A stretch of 64,000 bases of DNA, taken from NCBI GenBank assembly GCA_963377175.1, contig CAUJNA010003771.1, forward strand, positions 1,894,087 through 1,958,086. Direction: 5' to 3'. This DNA is from Effrenium voratum (lineage: Eukaryota; Sar; Dinophyceae; Suessiales; Symbiodiniaceae). The notes beneath the pieces are model-generated. The model saw only the letters and a program-made list of their open reading frames with translations. It made no database searches and had not been told where the DNA came from. This document shows positions 1-10,821 of the stretch, in pieces; position 1 is the first letter of the stretch; each line of letters begins with the position of its first letter. The position numbers and the translations under genes were made by a program.

Positions 1-17
1 TGGATGTTAAACATGAT

Positions 18-147
18 ATGGCTGTGGGTAAAAACAAAAACACAATGGTACCATTTTGGGGTAGGTGCACCACCCATTTTTGTCTATCTTAGTGGTTGGA
101 TTGGGATTTTCACTGGGGGCACGATTTGGATTTTGACCCATGGCCAC
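18..147 (+). repeat. Family C repeat, copy 1
   Basis: A MITE-like repeat of about 130 bp. It begins ATGGCTGTGGGT and ends TTTTGACCCATGGCCA, so the ends are an imperfect inverted repeat. The core contains CACCACCCATTTT and GGGATTTTCACTGGGGG. Five further copies occur in the window, at about 3114, 14061, 39811, 43169 and 61731. It is probably intronic. Confidence 0.7.
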
Positions 148-758
148 ATGTTTCGTGTGCCTCAGAGAGGGGCCAAGTGCTCGCCTTCAACCTTGACAAG
201 ATGTTAGTGGATATGTTAGTAGGCAGCGCAAACTGTGAAGCTCATCACTTGCGCTAATCCACTCAGAAAGTGAGGTGGGGTGGACTTCTCCAAACAGATG
301 ATGTCCACCAAAGAATCCTGACTGGTTGCTCAAAATAGGGTGCTTTGCCGCCGGCCCGAGGCCTCCTCCGGCAAAGCAACTCAGTTCAGGTTGCACCAGC
401 TATTTCACCCTTTCCCTCCCGAAAAGCTATATATTTCACCCTTTCAGGTTGCACCAGCTATATGGAACCTCAGGTCGGGGCTCCTGAAAGACCGATGGTC
501 CTTTTAAAGGGACCTCTGGTATATGAGTTCCAAGTTCGAGGACCCACCATGTGAGCCACGTGCTCAAAACCGATTCGGGTAGAAGGTTAAGGGACGATTT
601 TAACCAAAAATAGTTGCGGATCTCCGGCTTCTTAATTCTTGAAACATGGTTCTGGGGTTACGACCATTTTAATAGTGGGTTTTGATTCTGACTCATGTTT
701 GCCGGACTTCCGTCACAAGTCGACCTGACCCGCTCGATCTGCCGGGTGCGTTGCTCAG

Positions 759-843
759 GACCTTTTGGGGGTGATGATGGACTTCCTGCACGGCCTCGTG
801 CGCCATGGAGCCGAGCCGAGTTTCGTTGACATTCAGCTGCTGG
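759..843 (+). CDS. Internal exon, unrecognised protein (gene 1)
   Basis: The acceptor is TGCTCAG|GAC and the donor CTGCTGG|GT. The frame reads DLLGVMMDFLHGLVRHGAEP then SFVDIQLL, with good third-position GC. The exon starts in phase 0 and ends in phase 1, matching the start phase of the next candidate exon at 1360. The segment is helical and amphipathic. No family was recognised. Confidence 0.65.
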
Positions 844-1359
844 GTTCCAAATCAGGGTTTCCAAAGGAAGGATATGTCCACTCGGCTTCTGAAGAACGAG
901 ATGGGGTACTTAAATGTTCATGAACATTCAGCTGAGGGTGGGCTACTTAAATGTGAACATTCAGCTGATTTGACCCCCAGGCTAGGGGGTCCCGTGAACA
1001 TGGATCGATCCTTCCGGACCTCCAGTGCCCTTTTTGTTCCCCGGATCAATGTCAACTTCCGAATGCCTGAGCGGCGCCTGTCTTGTCTTTAATGGCCACT
1101 AGTGGACTGGGTGTTCTTTAGCATTCTTCCAAACATCCAATTGGGGTTTTGTAGAAATGGTTTGTTTGCTTTGGCATTCCTTGAACGACCATCTGAGCCA
1201 GAGTGAATATCAACAGTAGATGCTTAACGGGGGTCCGATCTGGCGATCTTTGAATGTTAAGAGTTGGAATCACCTCAAAAGTGGTTGGTGGACATGAATC
1301 CCCTCCAAATTCAGAGCTCCTCAAGAAAGTTCAATCCCATTTTTTACTCCCTCGGCCAG

Positions 1360-1490
1360 GAGATGTAGAAGAGGCCTTTGGGCCAGAGCATCGGTCGGCA
1401 GCGCTGCAAGCTGCCAATATTCCAGAGGAGGCCGTCCTTTCGCGGGCCGAGAGTCTTGTGGGGCATTTGGGAAGCTGGATTTGCCTCAGG
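1360..1490 (+). CDS. Internal exon, unrecognised protein (gene 1)
   Basis: It follows CGGCCAG|GA. The frame reads DVEEAFGPEHRSAALQAAN, then IPEEAVLSRAESLVGHLG. Two bases complete the codon split by the exon at 759-843 and give Gly. The donor is uncertain: GT at 1491, or an earlier GA near 1471. Acidic and alanine-rich helical sequence; family not recognised. Confidence 0.65.
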
Positions 1491-2962
1491 GTTGGGTTTT
1501 CCTGGCAGGAAAGCAACTGGAATAAAGGAGTTGGCCACACTTAGTACAAGTGAACCGGATGAACCAACCCCCTACAGTAGGGAACCCCGCCTCTGCACTT
1601 CCTCCCTCTGCTGGGTTGGGCGTTCCTTCCAAAATGCTGGGAAAACTAATCAAGCCCTTTTGAAGTGCTCCCTGATTCTTCATGGGGAACACCACGGCCC
1701 AAGGAGTTGTTGACCACTCCTTTACTTGCGGGGGTAGCCTGAAAGTTCGCCGAAATGAACCGGGCCTTTGGATAGCGTTTTCATGAACCCTGCACCCGCA
1801 GCAGTTGCCTTCCAAGCAAAGAAGCTGACAGGGAAGTTTTGGAGGAGTCGTCTAAAGCGGCGCCTACTCTTTTCCCTCTTTTCCTTGACCTGCAAATTAC
1901 TGAGTGACTTATTACCAAGTCAACACTATCCGCTGACTGCCTGCATCCGTGAGTACGTCTTTTTTCAGGGTATTTTGTTTCGAGTGGAAAAGGAAATTCA
2001 GACAAAAGCCACCCATTTTCGGGAGTTCCTTTGTAAAGCAACCCCAAATTTGACTGATAGCGCTTCCAGCGCCGACAAAAACAAGTAACCAGAATATTTC
2101 ATCCATGGTAAGTAAAACCTAGAGGTAGAACAAACCTAGCTACCAATGGCGGCTTGCCTGGACGCACTGACTTTAGCCCATTTGGGAAACCAGGCACAAG
2201 ACATTCAAAACAGCATTTGCACCAGGATGAGTCGATGGCGGAAATGCACTTTCACCCAACTGTAAGACAATCCCGCTTATCACAATCTACCACAAGAGTC
2301 CCTTGGTGCGTGAGCATGCATGTACCACGACCTGGTACCATACGGACTGGACCGAGTCGACTTTGCTTTGGCCAATTCACTGAGTGACCCTACGGACCCC
2401 TTGGACCCGATCTCTGACCAACCATTCGACTGTGAGTAAGACATCCCCATTTTTGCCTGACATGAGCCACAATCAACCTGCGTAGATGAAGGTTAGTAAG
2501 GGGAAGACCCAGCCGGAAATCGTTGCGGATATCCTTTCCAATTCTTTACATGGTTCTGGGTTCACCATTTTTGTACCGATCGGTTTTGATTCTGACTCAC
2601 ATCGAGTTGACAGACTCCGGTAAGGGAAATTTCTCGACTTCCGCTGGACTCGAGACTGGAGCGGGATTTTGAAGGTACCATACCCCATTTGTCTTTAGTG
2701 TATCATGGTTGCCCAAGACCAAAACATGTTATATATTTACTATGGAACCACCAGCTTTTCTCCATGAATCTACCCCCCAAAAAAATACATGGATGGGTGT
2801 TTGGCGGACCCTAAGGGTCCTCCTTAGGTACTTGAACCCTTCGGGGTATGAGTGCTGGTACCCCTTACCCCTTTTTGCTGGTTGAAAACCCAGCATTTTC
2901 AGGGGGTCCGATTCCTAAAGCAAAAGCAGACCCACTCGACCCCCTAGCTCCACTCGACTCAG
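1491..2962. other. Intronic tract
   Basis: Mostly non-coding. It holds one possible very short exon (2194-2225, reading AQDIQNSICT after an AACCAG acceptor, phase 0). The rest is AT/GC-mixed sequence with motifs shared with other introns in the window, for example the CTTTACATGGTTCTGG and GACTCACATCGAGTT blocks. No strong gene signal was seen. Confidence 0.4.
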
Positions 2963-3085
2963 GCGGAGGCCTGGGTTGGCTTTCTGCGCAAAGCGCGGCC
3001 GCGGCTCCACGGGGCTTTGTGCGGAACCGCCAACGCCTTGGGCGTTTGGGCGCGGCGCCTTCCAGGCGCTCGGAAGAAGTTTGTT
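2963..3085 (+). CDS. Candidate exon, basic Ala/Arg-rich segment
   Basis: It follows GACTCAG|GC and reads GGLGWLSAQSAAAAPRGF, then VRNRQRLGRLGAAPSRR. Almost every codon ends in G or C, unlike the surroundings. The end is uncertain (GA near 3072, or near the CAG at 3104). The composition could suit a basic linker. No function is recognised, and the opposite strand is also open here. Confidence 0.45.
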
Positions 3086-3113
3086 CCACTTGGTGCCTGT
3101 GTCAGGGAAACCA

Positions 3114-3242
3114 ACTGGCTGTGGTGGTCAAAACCGTTTTGGTTGATCCCATTTTGGGGTTTTCGGTGCACCCGCCCATGTTAGGACCTATTATAGTGGG
3201 GATTGAAATGTTCACTGGGCACGGGATTTTGACCCATGGCCA
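3114..3242 (+). repeat. Family C repeat, copy 2
   Basis: The left end is CTGGCTGTGGTGGTCAAAA and the right end TTTTGACCCATGGCC. The internal block GTGCACCCGCCCATG...GATTGAAATGTTCACTGGG matches the other family C copies. Confidence 0.65.
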
Positions 3243-3991
3243 ACTGGTAGGGATACAGGGGGAGGATTCCCCCGTTTTAAGCACCTTAACTAAGTTTGAT
3301 ATGTCCCCCCATATCCCCACTCCCTCCGTATCCGCGCTTGTTCGTTTGTCCAACTCGTTTTTTTCTCCCCCCCCCCCCTTTTTATGGTGGCCATCGGGGG
3401 TTCATGTCCACCAACCCCTGGGAGGTGATTCTATCTTTAGATTCACGGTTGCTGAAAGGAAACCGTTGGCTGAAGCTTGTTTTTGTTTTTGCCCTGGTTG
3501 GCTTTAAAGGAATCCATCAGCTGGATTTGTTGTGCTCAGGCGACTTGAGCAAATGAAGGTTTTTGGTTTTTGCCTTTCCCCTGGTCTGCTGGAATAAAGT
3601 TCTCATCTGTCCAGGGGACGAAAATGCAAGCGGAAGTACAGGGTCAAAACACTTACAAGCCTCCTGAAGTTCGGTTAACCCAGTCATTCGCTAGGTGGCT
3701 AACCACTTACTAACTTGGCCAAACATCTAAGAATCTAAGTGGCGAACGACAGAAAGGCCGCTTCAAGATCCAAAGAGGGCACTTGTTCAGTGGATTCGTC
3801 CCTCAAGCCTTTCGTTTCAGTGCGTTCCCCATGTCTTTGCCTACCAGGCTTCCCGCTCATCTGCAAGATTCAAGTGATGTCCCTTTTGTGAGTTTGTGTT
3901 GGGACCCTCAAGCTACCCGTTAAAAACGGGAACAGGGGGGACATCCTGGGAGTGGCGAGCTCTCTCAGTTTGAATTCCCAAAGCATGCCAG

Positions 3992-4119
3992 GTCTGGTCA
4001 CCTGCACGGACGTCGACTACTTTAGTCCCTTGAACGAGGAAGCCTTCCAAGGCATCATTTCCGCCGTGACAGGCGAGGATCGGGACGGGCAGTTCGCAGT
4101 TCATTCGTTGTTTGTTGCG
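3992..4119 (+). CDS. Internal exon, unrecognised protein (gene 1)
   Basis: The acceptor is CATGCCAG|GT. The frame reads LVTCTDVDYFSPLNEEAF, then QGIISAVTGEDRDGQFAV. Codon choice is strongly coding-like. Several donors are possible: AG|GC at 4073, AG|GA at 4078, or GA at 4120. The exact end is therefore not fixed. No family was recognised. Confidence 0.6.
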
Positions 4120-4291
4120 GATGTGCTTGCATGACTACCTGGACCCCCAAACTACCCCCAAAATGGACATTGCCACAAACAAAAAGAGTGAAGTCCCTTT
4201 TTTCAGGATAGTTTGAGGGCATTGGTAGCTCACCTGGGTTAAACGAGCTCACCTTGTCGTAGGTCCTTTGGGGATCCAATTCTCATTTCAG

Positions 4292-4375
4292 GTCTTGGAC
4301 GTAGAATCTGTAGATGTTGGTTTGCCGCTTGGGGCGAGGCTCATGTCGGACCCGACAGCAACGGGGAGCCTCCGG
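4292..4375 (+). CDS. Internal exon, unrecognised protein (gene 1)
   Basis: A clean polypyrimidine acceptor, TCTCATTTCAG|GTC. The frame reads VLDVESVDVGLPLGARLM, then SDPTATGSLR, before a stop at about 4378. A second frame (FAAWGEAHVGPDSN...) is also open and coding-like, so the frame is not certain. No family was recognised. Confidence 0.5.
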
Positions 4376-6451
4376 ACTTGAGCCAGTTGAGTGGACTGGC
4401 ACTTGCGAGTGCTGCTTTCCAGCAATCCTTCCAACTTCCAACTTCCGCGAATTGAATGAGAGTGGTTTCTCTTGGTAGCTGGAAACAACGGAAGTCCTCC
4501 TTGATGCTTGTAATTATGTGTTGGCTTCTGGATATTGGGATACCCAAAGAGGAGAGACAGATATTGTTGGCACTCAAGTGACCCTTGATGCTTGTCAATA
4601 TGCGTAGGCTTTGGGATATCGGCATTCCCAAAAACAAGACCCCAATATATTTGTGACTGTGTCCTTCCCTGTATGCCAGCAAAGTTAACTTTTGGCCCAG
4701 AGTATCTTCAGGTTTGGCGAGATAGAACGAGCCTTGGGCTCTTTTGGGATCCATCTCTTGTTTCAGGTATTGTAAAATGGGTACTCCCTTATACTGACCT
4801 CCCATACCACTCCTATAACCCTTCCAAAGGGTCTTTGGTATGGAGGGTTAGGGAGTAGCTGTTTATAGCTGTATCGCAAAGCTCCCTTGAGTGCACTGAG
4901 CATGTATCGCTTGTTTCAGCGTTCGGTTTCGAGTTTTAATGCCCACTTTGGCAGGAACAACTCCCTCAGGTTTGTCCATTCAGCGTAAACTTAGTAGCCA
5001 ACTGCTGGACCTCGACGTGTGCATCATGAGTTTTCATCGTTTGGACTATACGAGAACGAATTGTATGGATTCGTTCGAGAAGCCTGTTTTGAGGGCGGTC
5101 CCTATTGGCTATTCATTTCATGGCCTTGCCTGCGTAGAGATGGTGCTTGGATGACCACAGTTAGTAAGTGGTTCACCACCAGGGCTTCTACCCGCTAACA
5201 GGGTGATCTCTGTGCGGGATATGTTATAGGTGGATTGTTACATAGGCCAACAACTTATTTAGGTTTGTCTCAAAATACGGGAAGCCACAAAATGATCAGC
5301 TTCTTTTTGGTTTCCCTTCAGAGCCAAATTAGATGGGCTGCCCGCAAAGAAGACACGCCCATTTTGGCAACGAACATGCAAGTAGCAGGTCTGGTCCGTA
5401 CATTGCACCTTATTCCCAGGCATTGAGCGGGACCTCTCGGATAAGAACTGCAGTTTCAGCACCCGCCAGTGGCTTGGCAAGAAGGGCGTGAGACGAAATG
5501 CATCTTCGGTTTGCTGGGGGGTTTTTTTTTTTAGCTAGCGTTGTTTTTCCAGGTCCCCCAGTAGTGCCCTTCTACCCTTTTTTGTGGCAGGGTTCCCCTA
5601 CCCTTATTCTAACCTCTCTACTGGAGGACCTAGTTTTAGTTTAAGCGTTGGGTTTAATTGCTGAATCCAAAAACACTACGCGTGTCGACGTGGATATGCG
5701 GTTAGCAACAAGGGTGCCGTTTAGTTCCGCTTCAATCATGCTTGGATCACTGGTCATGTCAAGGGTAAAGGGCATCCTTGGCAAACCACCTGAAAAGTGG
5801 TTGGCGGAAGTGAGTCGAATTCTGATGTCCACCAAAGGGTCCCTTGAGTTTCATGGCCACAATCTCTACATCTGCGTCTTAGGCCAAGTCCCATGGCGTC
5901 TTATTCTCCAATCAACGGGGTCGTCCAAGTAACTGCCCTTTCAAATAGCCAGCGCACTTGGCACTTAGGGTCCGAATGAGTTTGCATTTGAGGACCAAAC
6001 ATGGCAGTTTCACGGCGATTTGCCCTGCCAAGCATTTGTTGGATGGTTTTGGAAGACTACTTTCCTTTTAGGGAAGCCACAAAAAAGTTCACTGCCATTG
6101 GAAAGAGGGTTCGGCTCTTCTCCTTGGTGCCATGTTGGAGTGGGAATTATGAAGGTTTTTTGTCAGATGGTCATGGACCCCTGACCCACTAGGAGATTTG
6201 ACCACGGCGCATATATGAGTATGGCTCCTCAAAATAGGGGAACCTGGACCCGCAATGCAAGGCCTTTGAAATTTCTTTGTCCCCGAAAAGGGTGCCCTCA
6301 CGAAAACACACCACTAGGCAAAAGCCCCTTTTCTTTTTTTTCTCAGGGGATCCTATTCTTTGGGTTTGGACCCGGCGTTAACCAAAGAATCGGGGAAACG
6401 AACCGCATTTGGCGGCCCCCGAAAAGAGAGACATGGCCATGGCGTCGACAG
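4376..6451. other. Intronic tract with two possible short exons
   Basis: Contains a possible exon at about 4970-5040 (after CCTCAG; GLSIQRKLSSQLLDLDV) and another at about 5646-5764 (NTTRVDVDMRLATRVPF, donor AGG|GT). It also contains a family A repeat at 5551-5633 and a block starting at about 5155 (GTTAGTAAGTGGTTCACC) that has diverged relatives near 23966 and 60720. Confidence 0.4.
5551..5633 (+). repeat. Family A introner-like repeat, copy 1
   Basis: Begins AGGTCCCCCAGTAGTGCCC and ends CTACTGGAGGACCTAG; the two ends are inverted repeats. It has an internal deletion relative to other copies, losing the ACTAAAATAGAC block. It carries GT at one end and AG at the other. Confidence 0.75.
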
Positions 6452-6517
6452 GGTGGCTGCTGCTGTGAGTGTTGATGAAGATCAGCTGGACTTTGTGCTG
6501 GAAAACGCCGCTTGGCG
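6452..6517 (+). CDS. Internal exon, unrecognised protein (gene 1)
   Basis: Follows GTCGACAG|G and reads VAAAVSVDEDQLDFVLEN, then AAW, before an in-frame TGA. A GC donor directly after GAAAAC would leave phase 0, compatible with the exon at 6978. Acidic helical segment; family not recognised. Confidence 0.55.
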
Positions 6518-6584
6518 ATGAGCGAGCGAGCGATCTCCCGAAACCGAATCAAAGAGACCCATGTGAGAAGATGATGGCACCTGG

Positions 6585-6715
6585 CCATGGTTGTTGGGAA
6601 ACATTTTACATGTTTGCTTTTTTGTGGTTGAGTGGGGGGAATCCCCACTGAACTGCTAAAACTCAAAAATGCTCCCCTTCCAAAGTCAACCAAGTGGCTA
6701 CAGGCAGGGTTATAG
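6585..6715 (+). repeat. Uninterrupted copy of the host repeat split by the 9-kb element
   Basis: Contains GTTGGGAAACATTTTACATG, then TTGTGGTTGAGTGG, AATCCCCACT, and finally TGCTCCCCTTCC AAAGTCAACCAAG. The same order is found on the two sides of the insert at 46902-55897, so this copy serves as an empty-site reference. A shorter copy lies at about 62431-62500. Confidence 0.7.
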
Positions 6716-6977
6716 TATGTTATAGTATGCTGTAAACCTTGATATCCATGTTGAACAAAGGGCAATGGGCACCAGACCCTATGTGGGAGTTCAACATTCC
6801 TGGCCCCCAAATAAGCATGGGAAGCTTTTCTGATTTTGTTGGAAAATTCAGATTTGTTTTTCCATGGTCATCCCAGGTAAAGAACCTTTTGATCTGTAGA
6901 AATCCAACCAACCATTCCCTCTTTGAAGACCCCAACGATCGGGGGCAGGGTGTGTAACATCAAGTGCTCGGCAACAG

Positions 6978-7034
6978 GCTGGGTGGCTGAGTGCTAAGAA
7001 GCAAGCTCCCAAGTCGATGTTCAGCCTGCCTTAA
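6978..7034 (+). CDS. Candidate 3'-terminal exon (gene 1)
   Basis: Follows GGCAACAG|G and reads AGWLSAKKQAPKSMFSLP, then TAA. If joined to the exon at 6452 through a GC donor, the frame is kept. It would be the end of gene 1, with non-coding sequence after it and a new coding island at 7221. It is short, so confidence is limited. Confidence 0.45.
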   Translation, partial: AGWLSAKKQAPKSMFSLP

Positions 7035-7220
7035 GCGCCCTTTCGGTGGGACTAGGACGTTGGACACATCTATAAACATTTTACTTCTGTGTTTTTGACG
7101 AACACGAGGAGCAAATAAAATACAGAAGTCCTAGGGTTTGGGGTTTGTTGGCCAAGGGGATATGCTTTCACTGCCCTTGCCACCTTGCATCATTGGTCGC
7201 TTGGGTCCTTTCCGTTTCAG

Positions 7221-7319
7221 GTTGGTTGACTGTAGTGGACCTTGCTAGTCAATCCTTTGAGCATGGTACTCCAAACGGTGTGCGAGAAGCCAAGACACCA
7301 GAGTGTGTGTTTTTGGAAG
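7221..7319 (+). CDS. Internal exon, unrecognised protein (gene 2)
   Basis: Acceptor CCGTTTCAG|GT, donor TTGGAAG|GT. The 99-bp frame reads WLTVVDLASQSFEHGTPN, then GVREAKTPECVFLE. Both splice sites are canonical and the frame has no stop. No family was recognised. Confidence 0.65.
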
Positions 7320-7405
7320 GTATAGGTTGGTTTCAAGGGAACCCAAAAGGAACACAACCTATTGTTGCCAGGTTCCCTAATTTGAATCGCGGGGGCCTCG
7401 TTCAG

Positions 7406-7483
7406 GGCTTCAAATGTTTTCCCGACCTGCCGTTCACAGCCGTTTTCCAAAGGCTGAATGTGTGCAGAGACGTGTTACCCCTG
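7406..7483 (+). CDS. Internal exon, unrecognised protein (gene 2)
   Basis: Acceptor CGTTCAG|GGC, donor CCCCTG|GT. Exactly 26 codons, phase 0 to 0, reading GFKCFPDLPFTAVFQRLN, then VCRDVLPL. Third-position GC favours this frame over the alternative open frame. It joins in phase to the exon at 8091. Confidence 0.6.
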
Positions 7484-7856
7484 GTGAATTATATAACCTT
7501 GCACCTCAGACCTTCATCTTGCCATTGGTTCATAGCCAGCTGAGGGTTGGTTAGAAATCGATGGGTCCCACTGGTTTAGATCCGTAGGAACCATCTACCA
7601 GGGCCAACTTCTTCTTTTCGGTACCATTTACCAGGGCCAACAAAAAATTACCATTTAAGACCAAACCAGGGTTTTAGGAACTTTTTCCGAAAGGTCACCT
7701 ATGGTCCCAAAGTCTTTCTCACCTGAGCGACAATCAATCCCTGCAAAGATCAGTCCCAACCAGCAATACATGCACATAGGGTTGGGGGTTCGGGGCCGGG
7801 CAACAAACAAACCCGCGCGTTCGGGCCGGGGGGGGGGGGGGCTTCTAGTGGACCGC

Positions 7857-7975
7857 ATGTATACATATATATATATATATATGATATATATATATATGCA
7901 TATATATATATATATTTATCAATTATGTTTGTATGTATGTATCTATATATATATATACACTGTATATATCAGGTC
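7857..7975 (+). repeat. TA-rich microsatellite
   Basis: Alternating TATATA runs with interspersed TGTATGTATG, following a run of about 14 G residues at 7830-7843. It lies in the intron between the exons at 7406 and 8091. Confidence 0.85.
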
Positions 7976-8090
7976 GACTAATTGAACCACCCCCCCAATA
8001 AACCCAGATAGTTGCGGTGTGTCCTTTCTGAGGTCCCCTTTTCGCGCTGCTTTTTTCTGGGGACAAGAGGGCGCGGCGCCGATTCCTCAG

Positions 8091-8208
8091 GAGCCCTTCT
8101 GCACCAGTATCCTCGCCGCAGTGGACGCCCTACCGGCAGTGCAGCAGATGGCAGAGGCGAGTCAGCGGCAACCAAAGTGGAGTCTCCAGCGGCTGTATCC
8201 AAAACTAG
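8091..8208 (+). CDS. Internal exon, unrecognised helical protein (gene 2)
   Basis: Acceptor ATTCCTCAG|GAG, donor AAACTAG|GT. The frame reads EPFCTSILAAVDALPAVQ, then QMAEASQRQPKWSLQRLY. It starts in phase 0 after 7483 and ends in phase 1. The donor GT is the first two bases after the CTAG of a family A repeat, so the downstream intron starts inside that repeat's terminus. Confidence 0.7.
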
Positions 8209-8287
8209 GTCCCCGAGTAGTGCCCTTTTACTTTTACCGTTTCTTTGTTGGGGGAGGGTTCCCCTACTAAAATAGACTACAGAAAAA
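8207..8287 (+). repeat. Family A introner-like repeat, copy 2 (3' end diverged)
   Basis: Begins (CT)AGGTCCCCGAGTAGTGCCC and includes GGGGGAGGGTTCCCCTACT and ACTAAAATAGACTACAG. The right end is diverged. Its left terminus supplies the splice donor of the exon at 8091-8208. Confidence 0.65.
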
Positions 8288-8753
8288 TCCCTCAGTCTCT
8301 TGCAGAACTCAATATGCCTGGAAACGCTCGGGACTTGCCGCCAAAGAAACCACAAAACACGCAACGTGCCCCAAAGGTACTCTGGTGCCGTTTGAATAGC
8401 TAGGTCGGGTCCCAAAAAGAAGTGAAGATTTGAATGTTGGGCTTGTTCTCCCTAGCAAGCTTTCAAAGGGTAAAACTGATGCGACTTCATGGACGACGGG
8501 ATACAACCCCGGCTGTTAGAAATTGCACCCCGTACACTCGCATGTTTGGTCAAGTTAGAAAGTTGCGTCTAGTATATACCCCAAGAAGTCCTCCGAGGTG
8601 GAGTCAACCCCTTTCTTCGGCGGATACCTTCTAGGTGGGCAACTTCAACTACCCTTGGTCGAACATCCAAGCCACTCTCTTGGCCCAAGTCTGGGGTATG
8701 TGGACCCTGGTCCGCATTTGGTCAACCTCAAAACATCAACTATAAGACTATAA

Positions 8754-8872
8754 CTAGGTCCTCCAGTGGAGAGATTAGAATAAGGGTACCAACTTGTTTT
8801 TCAGGTTTGTCTATTTTAGTAGGGGAACCCTCCCCCAAACAAAAGGTAAAAGGGCACTTCTGGGGGACCTAG
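8754..8872 (-). repeat. Family A introner-like repeat, copy 3, reversed
   Basis: CTAGGTCCTCCAGTGG at the left and TGGGGGACCTAG at the right; internal blocks are the reverse complement of the + copies. A full-length reversed copy shows that the family inserts in both orientations. Confidence 0.75.
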
Positions 8873-9604
8873 ATAAGTATGAATTTTAGTGAGAGACCCT
8901 TTGGACCTCATTTAGTGTCTACCACTTTAGGTGGGCCCCTACTAATATCCAAAGCCATAAGAGCAGCGCTCAACACCCATTCACTCTTGGTTCTATCATG
9001 GCTATAAAGGTTTTACAACAACCCCCCCTCATTTCCAGGCGTAATCACCGACACACATTGGCAAGTAGGACCAACTATAAAACTGGCCCTATCCTTGGAT
9101 GTGTTTTTCTCGCGGTTTTTGCGCCTGGGCTTTTTGCTTGTTGCATTGACCCTAGGACCTCACCATGAATGGAGGTTTTGTTTATAGCAGCCGCAATTCA
9201 GCTTGGTGAATGATTGTTTAGTCCACAAATATTTGTTTAAGCGACTAGTACATATCTAAACACATACATAAATAGATACATAAATCAGAAATAAATAAGT
9301 TAATCATATTATGAAATATATTTTTAAAAAGGTGGAAACGCCAACATGAACATCTACACCAATATGTATGTAAATCAATCAACCAACAAACAAATAGATG
9401 AACAAGCACACACACACAAATGCATGAACATCTTTTTTCCTAAAAGATGCCACACGGTGGCGGAAATGGGTTTGATTTTTCCAGCACCCCCCTTCCCCCC
9501 CACCCCCCGGCCTCTTTGCGCCAAACAGCCCAGTGAGCCAATGAGCCTTAGCCCGGATGCGGAAAACCGTTACCTTGGCGGAGGACTCATGTGTGTGTTT
9601 TCGC

Positions 9605-9708
9605 GGCTCCCAGCCATCCGGTTCCTTGGCGTTTTAGCCTTTTAGTGTTTCGTGGGGATGTCCATTTCACCCACTAAAAGTTGGTCACTTTTTAGCGGGG
9701 GATCTGAG
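9605..9708 (+). repeat. Family B repeat, copy 1
   Basis: Shared order: GGCTCCCAGCCATCCGGTTCC, then TTTTAGTGTTT, CCACTAAAAG, TCACTTTTTAG, GGGGATCTGAG. Other copies at about 17058, 56702 and 61469. Part of an intron. Confidence 0.65.
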
Positions 9709-10558
9709 TGCAAACCAGTTTTGGGAGGCCAGGATGTCCCCTCAAACCTCCATCCTGGGCTGAGTACGTTCTCACAAGGTTCCAAGGGACCTGACATGGC
9801 AGGTGCCCTTGACAAAAAGGGTACCTGGACCCTCAAACTGCCCTTAAAATATGCAATTCGCCTACAATTATGGGATAACAGTCCAGTTGTAAGAGTTTTT
9901 AAGGGTACCTTCCTAACCTACCAGAGGGCCCCTTTTAGAGGAAAATGGGCGGGATCCGGTCACGTTCCATGTTGGCGGGACGGTTCGATGAATTTGTCAG
10001 TATTTTTGCCCCCCCACCCCCCTTTTTTTCCTTGTTGGTTCCCCTTAAAAACCGCCAAAGAGATGGTACCCTCAAAATAGACGCATAGCCTTCCCAGAGA
10101 ACAATCACCAGATTATTAAAGTACCCCACAAAAAGGTATCCCTTATCCCTGGGGTTCAAACCACCATTAAAACCATGAAAGTTCATACAACCACCCGTGT
10201 TTACCTAAGGATTGTCATCCTCCAAATTGGGTCCAAGGCCATTCTTTTCATGGGAATCGGTTGAACCCGAGGGGTATACCAACCCCCGAAAAAAAAATCG
10301 ACACGCACCTCACCCGCGATGTTCTTTTTTTTGCCTCGTGCAGGGCACCAGCGAGGGCCTCGGGTTTCGATCCGAGCGAATGGAAGGGGGGGGGACACTC
10401 TTTTGGTCGGTTTGAAGGGGAAACCAAAAGGAGAACCAGCGGTCACCTACCAAAAACTAGCACATGTATTTCATATGGACGCTTCTCAGCTCCGTTTTTG
10501 AGAGGTTCTATGTTGCAGGACTTTTGGGGTTTGCCCAAGTTTGACCTCAAGCTGCCCA

Positions 10559-10662
10559 AATGGCTGTGGCTCAAAAAAGTGGTACCACAATGGCACCTTG
10601 GTAAATGGAACCAAAGACTAAAACCCGCGTATCCCCAACTCTTTAAATTTGAGCCATACCCA
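10559..10662 (+). repeat. Family D repeat, copy 1
   Basis: Begins AATGGCTGTGGCTCAAAA and ends TTTGAGCCATACCCAA; the ends form an imperfect inverted repeat. Internal TGGCACCTTGGTAAATGGAA. Related copies at about 24790, 44625 and 63473. It lies just upstream of the exon at 10720. Confidence 0.6.
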
Positions 10663-10719
10663 AGTCTTACGCAAATGAGAGGGATTCCTGTTCGGGGGAT
10701 TCACGAACCAAAGCGTCAG

Positions 10720-10821
10720 GCTTTTTCGGGCTCCATCCGTTTCCCGGTGGCGCCGCCGACATCGTTTCGTCCGGAGTTGAGTCAAAGGCGCAGAATTTCA
10801 GCGCCACCCTTGACCCCTGGG
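10720..10821 (+). CDS. Internal exon, unrecognised protein (gene 2)
   Basis: Acceptor GCGTCAG|GC, likely GC donor CCTGGG|GC. The frame reads FFGLHPFPGGAADIVSSG, then VESKAQNFSATLDPW. The two leading bases complete the codon left by 8208 (phase 1), and the trailing base fits the two leading bases at 12788. Phases thus agree across three exons. Confidence 0.6.
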